DNA of 64,000 nucleotides from Aquimarina sp. MMG016 (GTDB lineage: Bacteria > Bacteroidota > Bacteroidia > Flavobacteriales > Flavobacteriaceae). Positions 17,713 to 25,888 of the stretch are shown in pieces. The notes under the pieces were generated by a model, which saw only the letters and a program-made list of their open reading frames with translations, ran no database searches and had not been told where the DNA came from. Location of the stretch: the NCBI RefSeq assembly GCF_018100805.1, contig NZ_JAGJEA010000008.1, forward strand, positions 62,001 to 126,000, given 5' to 3'. The stretch's first letter is position 1, and each line of letters begins with the position of its first letter. The position numbers and the translations under genes were made by a program.

Positions 17713-18165
17713 ATGAAAACTGATAGAATTAAGATTAAAGAGGTAAATCCAAACGCGTACAAACCACTATTTGCCTTATATGACAATATTAAAAATAGTT
17801 CGTTAACAGATATAGAGTTTTTATTAATAGAAATTAGAGCTTCTCAAATTAATGGTTGTGCGTATTGTATTCAATCTCATATTACTGAAGCCATTGAAAA
17901 AGGTGAAAAACAATATCGAATTCACGCTTTATCCACTTGGAAAGAATCTCCATTCTTTACCAAAGAAGAGGAAATAATTCTAGAAATGACGGAGGAAATC
18001 ACAACCATAGCTGATGAAGGATTACCAGATGATGTATATCAAAAAGCTATCACAACATTTACTAAGGAAAAAGTAGCAGATATTATTATGGCGATTTGTT
18101 GTATTAATGTATGGAACCGAATCGGTAGAGCGACCTTAATGACTCCAATACCATCACAAGACTAA
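17713..18165 (+). CDS. Carboxymuconolactone decarboxylase / AhpD-like protein
   Basis: 150 residues. The redox motif C-A-Y-C-x2-S-H (Cys49, Cys52, His56) sits in the AhpD helix bundle (INGCAYCIQSH), as in alkylhydroperoxidase-like proteins. The family reduces peroxides or related compounds by a CxxC thiol relay. The gene lies between a Crp-type regulator and a DoxX gene; this trio suggests an oxidative-stress or quinone-linked detoxification unit (inference). Confidence 0.9.
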   Translation: MKTDRIKIKEVNPNAYKPLFALYDNIKNSSLTDIEFLLIEIRASQINGCAYCIQSHITEAIEKGEKQYRIHALSTWKESPFFTKEEEIILEMTEEITTIADEGLPDDVYQKAITTFTKEKVADIIMAICCINVWNRIGRATLMTPIPSQD

Positions 18166-18185
18166 CGATTAACATCAAAAAAAAA

Positions 18186-18611
18186 ATGAAAATCACATAT
18201 ATCAAACTCTTCTTAAGAGTAAGTCTTTCCATAGGATTTTTATCAGCAGTTGCAGATCGATTAGGTTTTTGGCCAGAAAAAAGCTCCGCTTGGGGTAATT
18301 GGAATAGTTTTGTGGAGTATACACAATTATTAAATCCATGGGTTCCAGAAAGTTTTATTAATAGTATTGCAATCATTGCTACAGTTGCAGAAATAGTTCT
18401 TGCTATATTTTTACTCATTGGGTTCAAAACCTAAATAACAGCTAAACTCAGTGGTCTCCTCTTATTTGTTTTTGGATTTGCAATGATCATTAATTTAGGT
18501 ATAAAAGCACCTTTAGATTATTCTGTGTTTTCTGCTTCAGCTGCTGCATTTGGGTTAAGCTTTATCAAAGAACAATATCTGGAAATTGATATACTACTTA
18601 ATAAAAAATAA
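18186..18611 (+). pseudogene. DoxX-family membrane protein with in-frame stop
   Basis: The frame from ATG 18186 encodes an 82-residue DoxX N-terminal half (SIGFLSAVADRLGFWP, WNSFVEYTQLLNPWVPESF, membrane segment AEIVLAIFLLIGF) and meets TAA at 18432-18434. The same frame then continues without shift for 58 more codons to TAA 18609-18611, reading ITAKLSGLLLFVFGFAMIIN and a closing helix, which is the expected DoxX second half. A single CAA-to-TAA change (Gln to stop) explains this. So the gene is broken by one nonsense mutation, or is read through, or the base is a sequencing error. A short 82-residue product is still possible. Confidence 0.8.
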
Positions 18612-18702
18612 TAAACATAGAAACCACAATTATTTATGTTTCTGTTAAGTAATTTCTATAGCCTAATACTCTAACTTTGAAATAAAACTAATTATTGCAA
18701 TT

Positions 18703-19023
18703 ATGGAAAAGAAAGACTGGTCTAATCTAGCTCTCATAAATAATACTGAAAGTCCTAAAAAAAGATTCGAGCTTCACGTAGAAAATGAAATTGTATTCAT
18801 AGAATATATTCTGGCTAAAGGCGATACTATATATCTTACTCATACAGAAGTCCCCCAATTGCTAGAAGGACAAGGACTAGGAACTACTATAATAAAAAAG
18901 ACATTACATTATATAAAAGAAAAGGGGTACCGATTGGTACCCTTATGTCCTTTTGTTGCAGCATATCTAAAAAAACATCCAGAAGTTGGAAAAGATATTC
19001 TAAAACAAGGATATTCTGTCTAA
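18703..19023 (+). CDS. Small GNAT-like N-acetyltransferase (PF14542 type)
   Basis: 106 residues. The acetyl-CoA pyrophosphate-binding loop is Q-G-x-G-T ([14 protein letters not shown], residues ~62-75) and the C-terminal [17 protein letters not shown] motif is the hallmark of the short Gcn5-related family (YidJ/At1g77540 type). Substrate unknown; some members may act on small metabolites or proteins. Convergent with obg, sharing bases of the stop codons (19020-19023). Confidence 0.9.
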   Translation: MEKKDWSNLALINNTESPKKRFELHVENEIVFIEYILAKGDTIYLTHTEVPQLLEGQGLGTTIIKKTLHYIKEKGYRLVPLCPFVAAYLKKHPEVGKDILKQGYSV

Positions 19024-20018
19024 ACATTGAGCATTTGCCAAAGCTTATCTTTTAATTCTTGTAATCCTTGTTGTGCAACAGATGAAATAAATAAATAAGG
19101 CACGTTGAATTGTTTGTCCAACTCTTCTTTCATTTCACCTTTCAATTCATCATCCAGCATATCGCTTTTAGAGATGGCTATGAGCCTCTCTTTATCCAAC
19201 AAGTCCGGATTATATCGTCGAAGTTCATCTAATAGAATTTCGTATTGTTCTTTAATATCCGGAGCATCTGCCGGAATCAAAAACAACAAAGTAGAATTTC
19301 GCTCTATATGACGTAGAAATCGATGTCCAATACCTTTACCTTCTGCGGCTCCTTCAATAATTCCAGGAATATCAGCCATTACAAAGGTTTGATAATTTCT
19401 GTACTCTACAATCCCCAGATTAGGTTTTAGCGTGGTAAACTCATAATCTGCAATTTTTGGTTTTGCAGCAGTAATCACAGATAGTAAAGTAGATTTCCCT
19501 GCATTAGGAAATCCAACCAGACCAACATCGGCTAGTATTTTTAATTCTAAAGTAATATCGTACTGCTGTCCCTCTACTCCAGGTTGAGCATATCTTGGAG
19601 TCTGATTAACCGAGTTTTTAAAATGCCAGTTTCCACGACCTCCCATTCCTCCTTCTGCAGCAATATACTCCTGTCCTTCTTCAGTAATCTCCTTAATAAT
19701 ATCTTGAGTCTCCGTATCCCTAATCACCGTTCCCAGAGGTACATCTACATAAACATCTTCTCCATCAGCTCCCGTACTTCTGTTTTTACTTCCATGACCT
19801 CCATGTTCTGCCCGGAAGTGACGCTTAAACTTAAGATGATAGAGTGTCCACATATTAGGATTAGCACGTATAATAACATGACCTCCACGACCACCATCAC
19901 CACCATCGGGACCTCCCTTGGTAATATATTTTTCTCTATGTAAATGCACAGAACCTTTACCCCCGTTTCCGGAAGTAACATGTAACTTTACATAATCTAC
20001 AAAATTCCCTTCTGTCAT
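19020..20018 (-). CDS. obg: GTPase Obg/CgtA
   Basis: 332 residues. N-terminal Obg glycine-rich domain (1-158) with [10 protein letters not shown] and [11 protein letters not shown], then the G domain: G1 GFPNAGKST, switch [14 protein letters not shown]3 [10 protein letters not shown]4 SKSD and G5 SSV. It lacks the C-terminal OCT domain of some Obg proteins, as is usual in Bacteroidota. Essential GTPase in late 50S ribosome assembly and growth control. It lies 78 bp downstream of the hpt-adk fusion gene on the same strand and is probably cotranscribed. Confidence 0.96.
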   Translation of the reverse strand: MTEGNFVDYVKLHVTSGNGGKGSVHLHREKYITKGGPDGGDGGRGGHVIIRANPNMWTLYHLKFKRHFRAEHGGHGSKNRSTGADGEDVYVDVPLGTVIRDTETQDIIKEITEEGQEYIAAEGGMGGRGNWHFKNSVNQTPRYAQPGVEGQQYDITLELKILADVGLVGFPNAGKSTLLSVITAAKPKIADYEFTTLKPNLGIVEYRNYQTFVMADIPGIIEGAAEGKGIGHRFLRHIERNSTLLFLIPADAPDIKEQYEILLDELRRYNPDLLDKERLIAISKSDMLDDELKGEMKEELDKQFNVPYLFISSVAQQGLQELKDKLWQMLNV

Positions 20019-20096
20019 ATTTCGCTTCGCTCGATTGTTATAAATTTGGCGTTCATAATTTCAAGTTGTTCAAACCAAACAACCTGAAAACATAAA

Positions 20097-21203
20097 CTAT
20101 AAACTATCAATTACTGTACTTAATCTATCTGTAATCTCAGCAATACCTCCTACTCCATCAACTCCAAAATACTTATCTTGTTTTTGATAGTAATTTTTAA
20201 GAATGGCTGTTTCGTCATAATATACTTTGATTCGATTTCGAATTACACTTTCGTCTGCATCATCGGCACGCCCGGATGTTTTACCTCTCTCTAGTAAACG
20301 CTGCACCAATACTTCATCATCAACTTCTAAAGCTACCATAGCACTTACTTCTGATCCTTTAGAAGATAATAACTCTCCTAATGATTCTGCTTGCGCTTCA
20401 GTTCTTGGGAAACCGTCAAAAATAAAACCTTTGGCATCCGGATTTTTATCCACCTCAGCATTTAGCATATCGATTGTTACCTCATCAGGTACTAATTGTC
20501 CTTTATCTATATAGGACTTAGCCAATGTACCTAATTCCGTAGCATTTTTTATGTTGTATCTAAATACATCTCCTGTAGAAATATGTACCAGATCGTATTT
20601 TTCTTTTAAAACTTCTGCCTGTGTTCCTTTTCCTGCTCCCGGAGGTCCGAATAGCACCAAATTTGTCATGTTGTTTGATTTTAGTTGATAAACATCTGTG
20701 AGGTTACGCCCTAATCCATCATAATCCAGTCCGTATCCTACAATAAATTTATTAGGAATTTCCATCCCTATATAATCGATATGATTTTCTTTTGTATAAG
20801 CTTCCGGCTTAAAAAATAAAGTAGCAACTTTTACTTCACCACAGCCTTTATCTTTTAATATTTTCAGTAATTCTTCAATAGTATTTCCGGTATCCACAAT
20901 ATCTTCGAGAATGACAATTGTTCTACCTTTTACATCTTCCTGAAGTCCAATTAATTCTTTTACCTCATTAGTAGTCTCTGTACCAGAATATGAAGCTAAT
21001 TTCACAAAACTTACTTCGCAATCATCATTAAAACGTTTTACAACCTCTGAGGCAAACATAAAAGATCCATTCAAAATCCCTAAAAACACTGGTTTCTGAC
21101 CAGTCAAATCTTCATTAAGTTTATCAGCCAAGTCATCTATTGCTTTAGTGATCTTATCTTCAGCAATAAAAGGAGTAAATTGTAAATCGTGCAGTGTAAT
21201 CAT
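20097..21203 (-). CDS. hpt-adk: Hypoxanthine phosphoribosyltransferase-adenylate kinase fusion
   Basis: 368 residues from ATG 21201-21203. Residues 1-~178 are a type I phosphoribosyltransferase: FLGILNGSFMFASEVV, the EELIGLQ... loop and the PRPP motif VILEDIVDTGNT. Residues ~180-368 are adenylate kinase: P-loop LFGPPGAGKGTQ, STGDVFR, GFIFDGFPRTEAQAE, the LID with GKTSGRADDADE. The join has an internal MTNLVLFG that would be the start of a free Adk. The fusion couples purine salvage (IMP/GMP) to AMP/ADP interconversion; it is known in Flavobacteriaceae. The LID has the short non-zinc form. Upstream in-frame codons to 21269 lie above the likely promoter. Confidence 0.94.
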   Translation of the reverse strand: MITLHDLQFTPFIAEDKITKAIDDLADKLNEDLTGQKPVFLGILNGSFMFASEVVKRFNDDCEVSFVKLASYSGTETTNEVKELIGLQEDVKGRTIVILEDIVDTGNTIEELLKILKDKGCGEVKVATLFFKPEAYTKENHIDYIGMEIPNKFIVGYGLDYDGLGRNLTDVYQLKSNNMTNLVLFGPPGAGKGTQAEVLKEKYDLVHISTGDVFRYNIKNATELGTLAKSYIDKGQLVPDEVTIDMLNAEVDKNPDAKGFIFDGFPRTEAQAESLGELLSSKGSEVSAMVALEVDDEVLVQRLLERGKTSGRADDADESVIRNRIKVYYDETAILKNYYQKQDKYFGVDGVGGIAEITDRLSTVIDSL

Positions 21204-21247
21204 AATACCACAAACTAAGTTCGGTATAGGTTTTACTTTTAAAGCGG

Positions 21248-21255
21248 CAAAGATA
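21248..21255 (-). promoter_or_regulatory. Candidate -7 element of hpt-adk
   Basis: TATCTTTG on the minus strand matches TAnnTTTG exactly, 45 bases before the ATG. No TTG at the standard -33 spacing. It supports ATG 21203 over the longer frame, which would begin upstream of the transcript. Confidence 0.45.
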
Positions 21256-21307
21256 GTGATTACAAACAAGCTTATAAAAGTTTAACCTTAGCATTTACCT
21301 TATATTA

Positions 21308-21340
21308 TTGTGGTAATTACTTATTAAAAAATTATTTTTG
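21308..21340 (+). promoter_or_regulatory. Candidate promoter of purK
   Basis: TATTTTTG at 21333-21340 matches the TAnnTTTG consensus; a TTG at 21308-21310 is 22 bases upstream, slightly long. About 29 bases precede the ATG. Confidence 0.45.
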
Positions 21341-21368
21341 CGTTTATATACTGTTTTATTATCCCAAT

Positions 21369-22526
21369 ATGACGAATTATTTCTCTTCAGATTTTAAACT
21401 TGGTATCCTTGGTGGAGGACAACTTGGCAAAATGATGCTATATGAAACTCGCAAGTATGATATCTTTACTCATGTATTAGATCCTAGCTTTGAAGCTCCC
21501 AGTAGAATCTCTAGCAATTATTTTGAAAAAGGAGATCTAATGGATTTTGATACCGTTTATAATTTTGGTAAAAAAGTAGATGTTCTTACTATAGAGATTG
21601 AAAATGTGAATACCAAAGCGTTAGCAAAACTAGAAAAGGAAGGAAAAAAGGTATATCCAAGTGCTAAAACTCTGGAAAAAATCCAAAATAAAGGAACACA
21701 GAAGCAATTTTATGCAGATCATAACATTCCGACTTCCAATTTTATACGTTTTTCCAACAAAGCTCACCTGGCGGAAGGAATAACAAGTAATAAAGTAAAA
21801 CTACCTTTTGTTTGGAAAAGCACTCAGGGAGGTTATGACGGTAAAGGTGTTTCTGTAATAAAATCCGGAACTGATCTAGTAAAATTACCGGACACAGAAT
21901 GTATTGCAGAAGAATTAATCAATTTCAAAAATGAATTGGCGGTAATCGTTGTTCGTAACCCTAGCGGCGAAATCAAAACCTACCCTGTTGTAGAAATGGA
22001 ATTTCACCCTGAAGCTAATCAGGTAGAATACGTAATTTGCCCTGCTAGAATTGATAATGAAATTGCTCAAAAAGCTATAGAGGTTGCTAAAAAGGTGTCT
22101 GAAGCTTTTGAACACGTAGGAGTATTAGCTGTAGAAATGTTTCATACCCAAGATGATGCAATTCTGGTAAATGAAGTAGCGCCAAGACCTCATAATAGCG
22201 GTCATTATAGTATTGAAGCCAGTTATACTAATCAATTCGAACAACATATCAGGGCTATATTAGATCTTCCGTTAGGAGTAACCGAAAGTAAAGTAAATGG
22301 AATTATGGTGAATCTAGTCGGAGAAGAAGGACATACTGGTGATGTTGTCTATAAAAACATAGAAAACATAATGAAAATGAAAGGTGTGACTCCTCATATT
22401 TATGGTAAAAAACAAACCAGGCCTTTTAGAAAGATGGGACATGTAACTATAGTTGACGAGGATATTACTGAAGCAAGAAAAATTGCTGAAAAAGTAAAAA
22501 ACACCATTAAAGTGATTAGTAAATAG
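21369..22526 (+). CDS. purK: 5-(carboxyamino)imidazole ribonucleotide synthase
   Basis: 385 residues. ATP-grasp enzyme of purine synthesis: N-terminal LGILGGGQLGKMML, central KSTQGGYDGKGV nucleotide loop, EMEFHPEANQVEYVICPARI, and the metal/ADP site NEVAPRPHNSGHYSIEAS. It makes N5-CAIR from AIR, bicarbonate and ATP for PurE. Its own -7 element lies just upstream and it is divergent from hpt-adk. The stop codon TAG supplies the first base of a 91-bp heptamer repeat that separates it from purE. Confidence 0.95.
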   Translation: MTNYFSSDFKLGILGGGQLGKMMLYETRKYDIFTHVLDPSFEAPSRISSNYFEKGDLMDFDTVYNFGKKVDVLTIEIENVNTKALAKLEKEGKKVYPSAKTLEKIQNKGTQKQFYADHNIPTSNFIRFSNKAHLAEGITSNKVKLPFVWKSTQGGYDGKGVSVIKSGTDLVKLPDTECIAEELINFKNELAVIVVRNPSGEIKTYPVVEMEFHPEANQVEYVICPARIDNEIAQKAIEVAKKVSEAFEHVGVLAVEMFHTQDDAILVNEVAPRPHNSGHYSIEASYTNQFEQHIRAILDLPLGVTESKVNGIMVNLVGEEGHTGDVVYKNIENIMKMKGVTPHIYGKKQTRPFRKMGHVTIVDEDITEARKIAEKVKNTIKVISK

Positions 22527-22616
22527 GTTTGAGGTTTGAGGTTTGAGGTTTGAGGTTTGAGGTTTGAGGTTTGAGGTTTGAGGTTTGAGGTTTGAGGTTT
22601 GAGGTTTGAGGTTTGA
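22526..22616 (+). repeat. 13 perfect tandem copies of heptamer GGTTTGA
   Basis: Bases 22526-22616 are 91 bases, exactly 13 x GGTTTGA with no mismatch; the first G is the last base of the purK stop codon. The array ends 86 bases before the purE ATG. The unit is not a multiple of three and is outside both genes. It sits in the purK-purE transcript, where slippage would change the leader spacing of purE. Confidence 0.97.
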
Positions 22617-22702
22617 GAAAATATTCTATTTATTTTCTAACTCAAATAAACTCAACTTTATTTACAAATAAGTTAATAACAATAAGAAATAATAAATATA
22701 TA

Positions 22703-23188
22703 ATGAGTAAAGTAGGAATCATCATGGGCAGTACTAGTGATATGCCTGTCATGGAGAAAGCAATCGAAATATTACAAGGTTTTGATATCGAAGTAGAAGT
22801 AGATATTGTTTCTGCTCATCGTACTCCCGAAAAATTATTTGATTACAGCAAAAATGCTCATACCAGAGGAATCAATGTAATCATAGCTGGAGCTGGTGGA
22901 GCAGCCCATCTACCTGGAATGGTAGCTTCATTATCACCACTTCCTGTAATTGGTGTACCGGTAAAATCCAGGAATTCTATAGATGGATGGGATTCTGTTT
23001 TATCTATTTTGCAGATGCCTGGTGGCGTTCCTGTAGCAACTGTCGCTTTAGATGGTGCTTTAAATGCTGGAATATTAGCTGCTCAGATTATAGGAGCATC
23101 TGATAAATGCGTTCTGGATAAAGTTTTGGTTTATAAAGAAGGATTAAAACAAAAGGTTATTGAAGGGGCTAAGCAAATTAAAAAGTAA
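22703..23188 (+). CDS. purE: N5-carboxyaminoimidazole ribonucleotide mutase
   Basis: 161 residues from ATG 22703 (a longer TTG frame reaches into the heptamer array and is not family-like). Class I PurE motifs: GIIMGSTSDMPVMEKA, SAHRTPEKL, AGAGGAAHLPGMVASLSPLPVIGVP and GVPVATVAL. It converts N5-CAIR to CAIR, the step after PurK, in the cytoplasm. It follows purK after 176 bp that include the 13-copy repeat, so the two are probably one operon with an unusual spacer. Confidence 0.95.
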   Translation: MSKVGIIMGSTSDMPVMEKAIEILQGFDIEVEVDIVSAHRTPEKLFDYSKNAHTRGINVIIAGAGGAAHLPGMVASLSPLPVIGVPVKSRNSIDGWDSVLSILQMPGGVPVATVALDGALNAGILAAQIIGASDKCVLDKVLVYKEGLKQKVIEGAKQIKK

Positions 23189-23242
23189 ACTTTTCTTCAG
23201 AATCACCGACTCCATTTTGATCTAACAACATAGTAAACAAAA

Positions 23243-23268
23243 AAAGAGCCACTCCTCAGTGACTCTTT
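23243..23268 (+). terminator. Terminator after purE
   Basis: Stem AAAGAG-C-CACT / AGTG-A-CTCTTT (one mismatch) with loop CCTC, 55 bases after the purE stop; followed by TAATTTA. Confidence 0.7.
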
Positions 23269-23560
23269 AATTTAGGCCTTACAATGAATATAACAATATT
23301 TATTAACCAACTTAAATATATTACACAAAAAAAATTTATTGCAAGACCATACTCTTAAAACCTGACACAAAGGTAAAACCTTACTTTAATTACACAAGAA
23401 AAGTAGCAAGAAATTTATCAACATTTTCGGTAAAAAGGAAAGTTTTTCGACGAAATACACATAATTAATTTTTTTTACTTGTTTTTTTGATGAAAAAACA
23501 TACATAAAACCAATTCTCTATAAAAAAAGTAGACTTCTTTTTTATAAAAAATAGAAAACA

Positions 23561-23587
23561 AAAGAGCTACAATAATTGTAGCTCTTT
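23561..23587. terminator. Strong hairpin, possible terminator of an unseen transcript
   Basis: AAAGAGCTACA (23561-23571) pairs perfectly with TGTAGCTCTTT (23577-23587), loop ATAAT. It is 372 bases after purE and 211 before the next gene, so it may end a short transcript or a minus-strand one. Confidence 0.55.
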
Positions 23588-23798
23588 CGATATATTTGAT
23601 CCAGGCAAAGAATTTTATTGATATACATACCCCTTATAACAATAGTATAGTAATTCTTTAGCCAAAATCATTACTAATAAACCTAGTCAAATCTACCAGT
23701 ATTAAAAAGATTTGAATCAAAACATAGATAATTTAAAGGGTGTTTTTTCGTTTAAAAGCACTCTTTTTCGATAAAGAACTTAAAATATTATTATCAAA

Positions 23799-25820
23799 AT
23801 GAATAATCCGCTATTAGAGTCATTTGACTTGGCTCCTTTTTCAAAAATAAAATCAGAACATTTCTTACCGGCTATAAAGAATGGAATTACAGTCGCTAAA
23901 AAAGAAGTAGATATTATTGTAAACAATTCAGAAGCACCTACATTTTCTAACACTATCGAAGCCTTAGATTATAGTGGAGAATTATTAGATCGAGTAACTA
24001 GTGTATTTTTTAATCTAAACAGTGCCGAAACCAATGAAGAAATTCAGAAAATAGCTCAGGAAGCTTCTCCTCTACTTTCAGAATTCAGAAATGATATTGC
24101 GCTGAATATAAACCTCTTCAAAAGAATTGAAGCAGTTTATCAGCAAAGAGATGAACTAAATCTTAATGCCGAACAATACACCTTATTAGAAAAAAGATAT
24201 AAGTCTTTTTCCAGAAATGGAGCAGACCTTCCTGACGATAAAAAAGAAAAACTTAGAGAAATCGATAAAGAGCTTTCTCAGCTAAGCCTCAAGTTCGGTG
24301 AAAATGTTTTGGCGGAGACCAATAAGTTCGAAATGTTGTTAACCGAAGAGTCTGACTTGGCTGGACTCCCGGATGGGGCTAAAGAAGCTGCCAAAGCTAT
24401 GGCGGCAGCTAAAGAAAAAGAAGGCTGGCTTATTACGCTGGATTATCCAAGTTATATTCCGTTTATGACGTATGCTGATAATCGTGAGCTACGTAAAAAA
24501 CTAGCATTGGCTTTTGGGTCAAAGGGTTTTCATAGCGATGATCTGGACAACCAGGATATTGTTTTAAAAATAGCAAACCTAAGACATGATCGTGCATTAT
24601 TATTAGGGTATGCTTCACATGCAGACTACGTATTAGAAGAAAGAATGGCAGAGGCTCCAGCAAAAGTATTTTCTTTTCTGAATGAAATTCTGGAAAAAGC
24701 CAAACCTGCTGCAGAAAGAGAATTCAAGCAATTAGAATCATTTGCAAAAGATCTGGACGGCATCGATCAACTTCAGAAATGGGATGGTGCTTATTATTCT
24801 GAAAAGCTAAAGCAGAAGCTTTTTGACCTTGATGATGAGAAACTAAAACCATATTTTAAGCTAGAAAATGTAATCGATGGTGTTTTTACTGTAGCTTCCA
24901 AGTTATTTGGACTTCAGTTTGAAGAAACTAATGAAGTAGATACATATCACGAAGAAGTAAAAACGTATAACGTTACAGATCTACAGAATAATTTTATCGC
25001 TGTATTCTATGCTGATTTTCACCCAAGACCTGGCAAACGTAATGGGGCCTGGATGACATCTTATAAATCACAAATGAAAAAGGATGGTGATAATATTAGA
25101 CCTCATATATCTATCGTTTGCAATTTTACAAAGCCTACCCCTAGTAAACCTTCTTTATTAACTTTTAATGAGGTTACTACCCTCTTTCACGAGTTTGGTC
25201 ACGCTTTACACGGTATGCTAGCTAATACTACCTATCCCGGATTATCAGGAACTAGTGTATATTGGGATTTTGTTGAACTACCAAGTCAAGTATTAGAAAA
25301 TTGGTGTTATGAAAAAGAAGCGTTGGAATTATTTGCTAAGCACTATGAGACCGGAGAAGTAATACCAATGGAACTAGTTCAAAAAATCAAGGATTCATCC
25401 ACCTTTATGGAAGGAATGGCAACGCTGAGACAATTAAGTTTTGGGTTATTAGATATGTCGTGGCATTCAAAAGACCCTAGCGGTATCAAAAATGTAAAAG
25501 CACACGAAAAGAAAACTTTTGCAGAAACATCTTTATATCCTGACACTGAATCTACGTGTATGAGTACGGCATTTTCTCATATTTTTCAAGGAGGATATTC
25601 TTCCGGGTACTATTCCTATAAATGGGCAGAAGTATTGGATGCAGATGCTTTTGAATATTTTAAAGAAAATGGGATCTTTAATACAGAAGTTGCTGCTAAA
25701 TTTAAAGACCACGTACTTTCTAAAGGAGGAACCGAAAATCCTATGACCTTATATAAACGTTTTAGAGGACAAGAACCTAAACCAGAAGCACTATTAAAGC
25801 GTGCAGGGTTAATAAAATAA
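23799..25820 (+). CDS. M3 family metallopeptidase (oligopeptidase A / Dcp type)
   Basis: 673 residues, no signal peptide. Zinc motif HEFGHAL at His464-His468 with third ligand Glu493 in WDFVELPSQ; conserved GxxGTSVYWDF and the C-terminal SHIFQGGYSSGYYSYKWAEVLDAD helix pair of the family. It degrades short peptides in the cytoplasm. Length matches the family (about 680). A bidirectional hairpin follows and separates it from the convergent M28 gene. Confidence 0.94.
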   Translation: MNNPLLESFDLAPFSKIKSEHFLPAIKNGITVAKKEVDIIVNNSEAPTFSNTIEALDYSGELLDRVTSVFFNLNSAETNEEIQKIAQEASPLLSEFRNDIALNINLFKRIEAVYQQRDELNLNAEQYTLLEKRYKSFSRNGADLPDDKKEKLREIDKELSQLSLKFGENVLAETNKFEMLLTEESDLAGLPDGAKEAAKAMAAAKEKEGWLITLDYPSYIPFMTYADNRELRKKLALAFGSKGFHSDDLDNQDIVLKIANLRHDRALLLGYASHADYVLEERMAEAPAKVFSFLNEILEKAKPAAEREFKQLESFAKDLDGIDQLQKWDGAYYSEKLKQKLFDLDDEKLKPYFKLENVIDGVFTVASKLFGLQFEETNEVDTYHEEVKTYNVTDLQNNFIAVFYADFHPRPGKRNGAWMTSYKSQMKKDGDNIRPHISIVCNFTKPTPSKPSLLTFNEVTTLFHEFGHALHGMLANTTYPGLSGTSVYWDFVELPSQVLENWCYEKEALELFAKHYETGEVIPMELVQKIKDSSTFMEGMATLRQLSFGLLDMSWHSKDPSGIKNVKAHEKKTFAETSLYPDTESTCMSTAFSHIFQGGYSSGYYSYKWAEVLDADAFEYFKENGIFNTEVAAKFKDHVLSKGGTENPMTLYKRFRGQEPKPEALLKRAGLIK

Positions 25821-25839
25821 TATTGCCAAGACAATATAA

Positions 25840-25871
25840 AAAGGCGCTTCAATATAAACTGAAGCGCCTTT
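25840..25871. terminator. Bidirectional terminator
   Basis: AAAGGCGCTTCA (25840-25851) pairs perfectly with TGAAGCGCCTTT (25860-25871), with T-rich flanks on both strands. Serves the M3 and M28 peptidase genes. Confidence 0.88.
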
Positions 25872-25888
25872 GTTATTTTAATTACTTT

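Larger units (their letters stand above)
23189..23798. other. 610-bp AT-rich intergenic region with two hairpins
   Basis: Between purE and the M3 peptidase gene. Two strong hairpins sit at 23243-23268 and 23561-23587, both beginning AAAGAG and ending CTCTTT. The bases between are A/T-homopolymer rich, with no open frame of note. Several short transcripts or regulatory RNA could end at these hairpins, but nothing proves a gene. Confidence 0.5.

Noticed and set aside
20097..21203. Hpt-Adk fusion as a frameshift or assembly join
   Set aside because: Single uninterrupted frame with full motifs on both sides; this fusion is known in the family.
22526..22616. Heptamer array as a CRISPR or coding repeat
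   Set aside because: No spacers between units and the unit length is not a multiple of three; simple tandem repeat.
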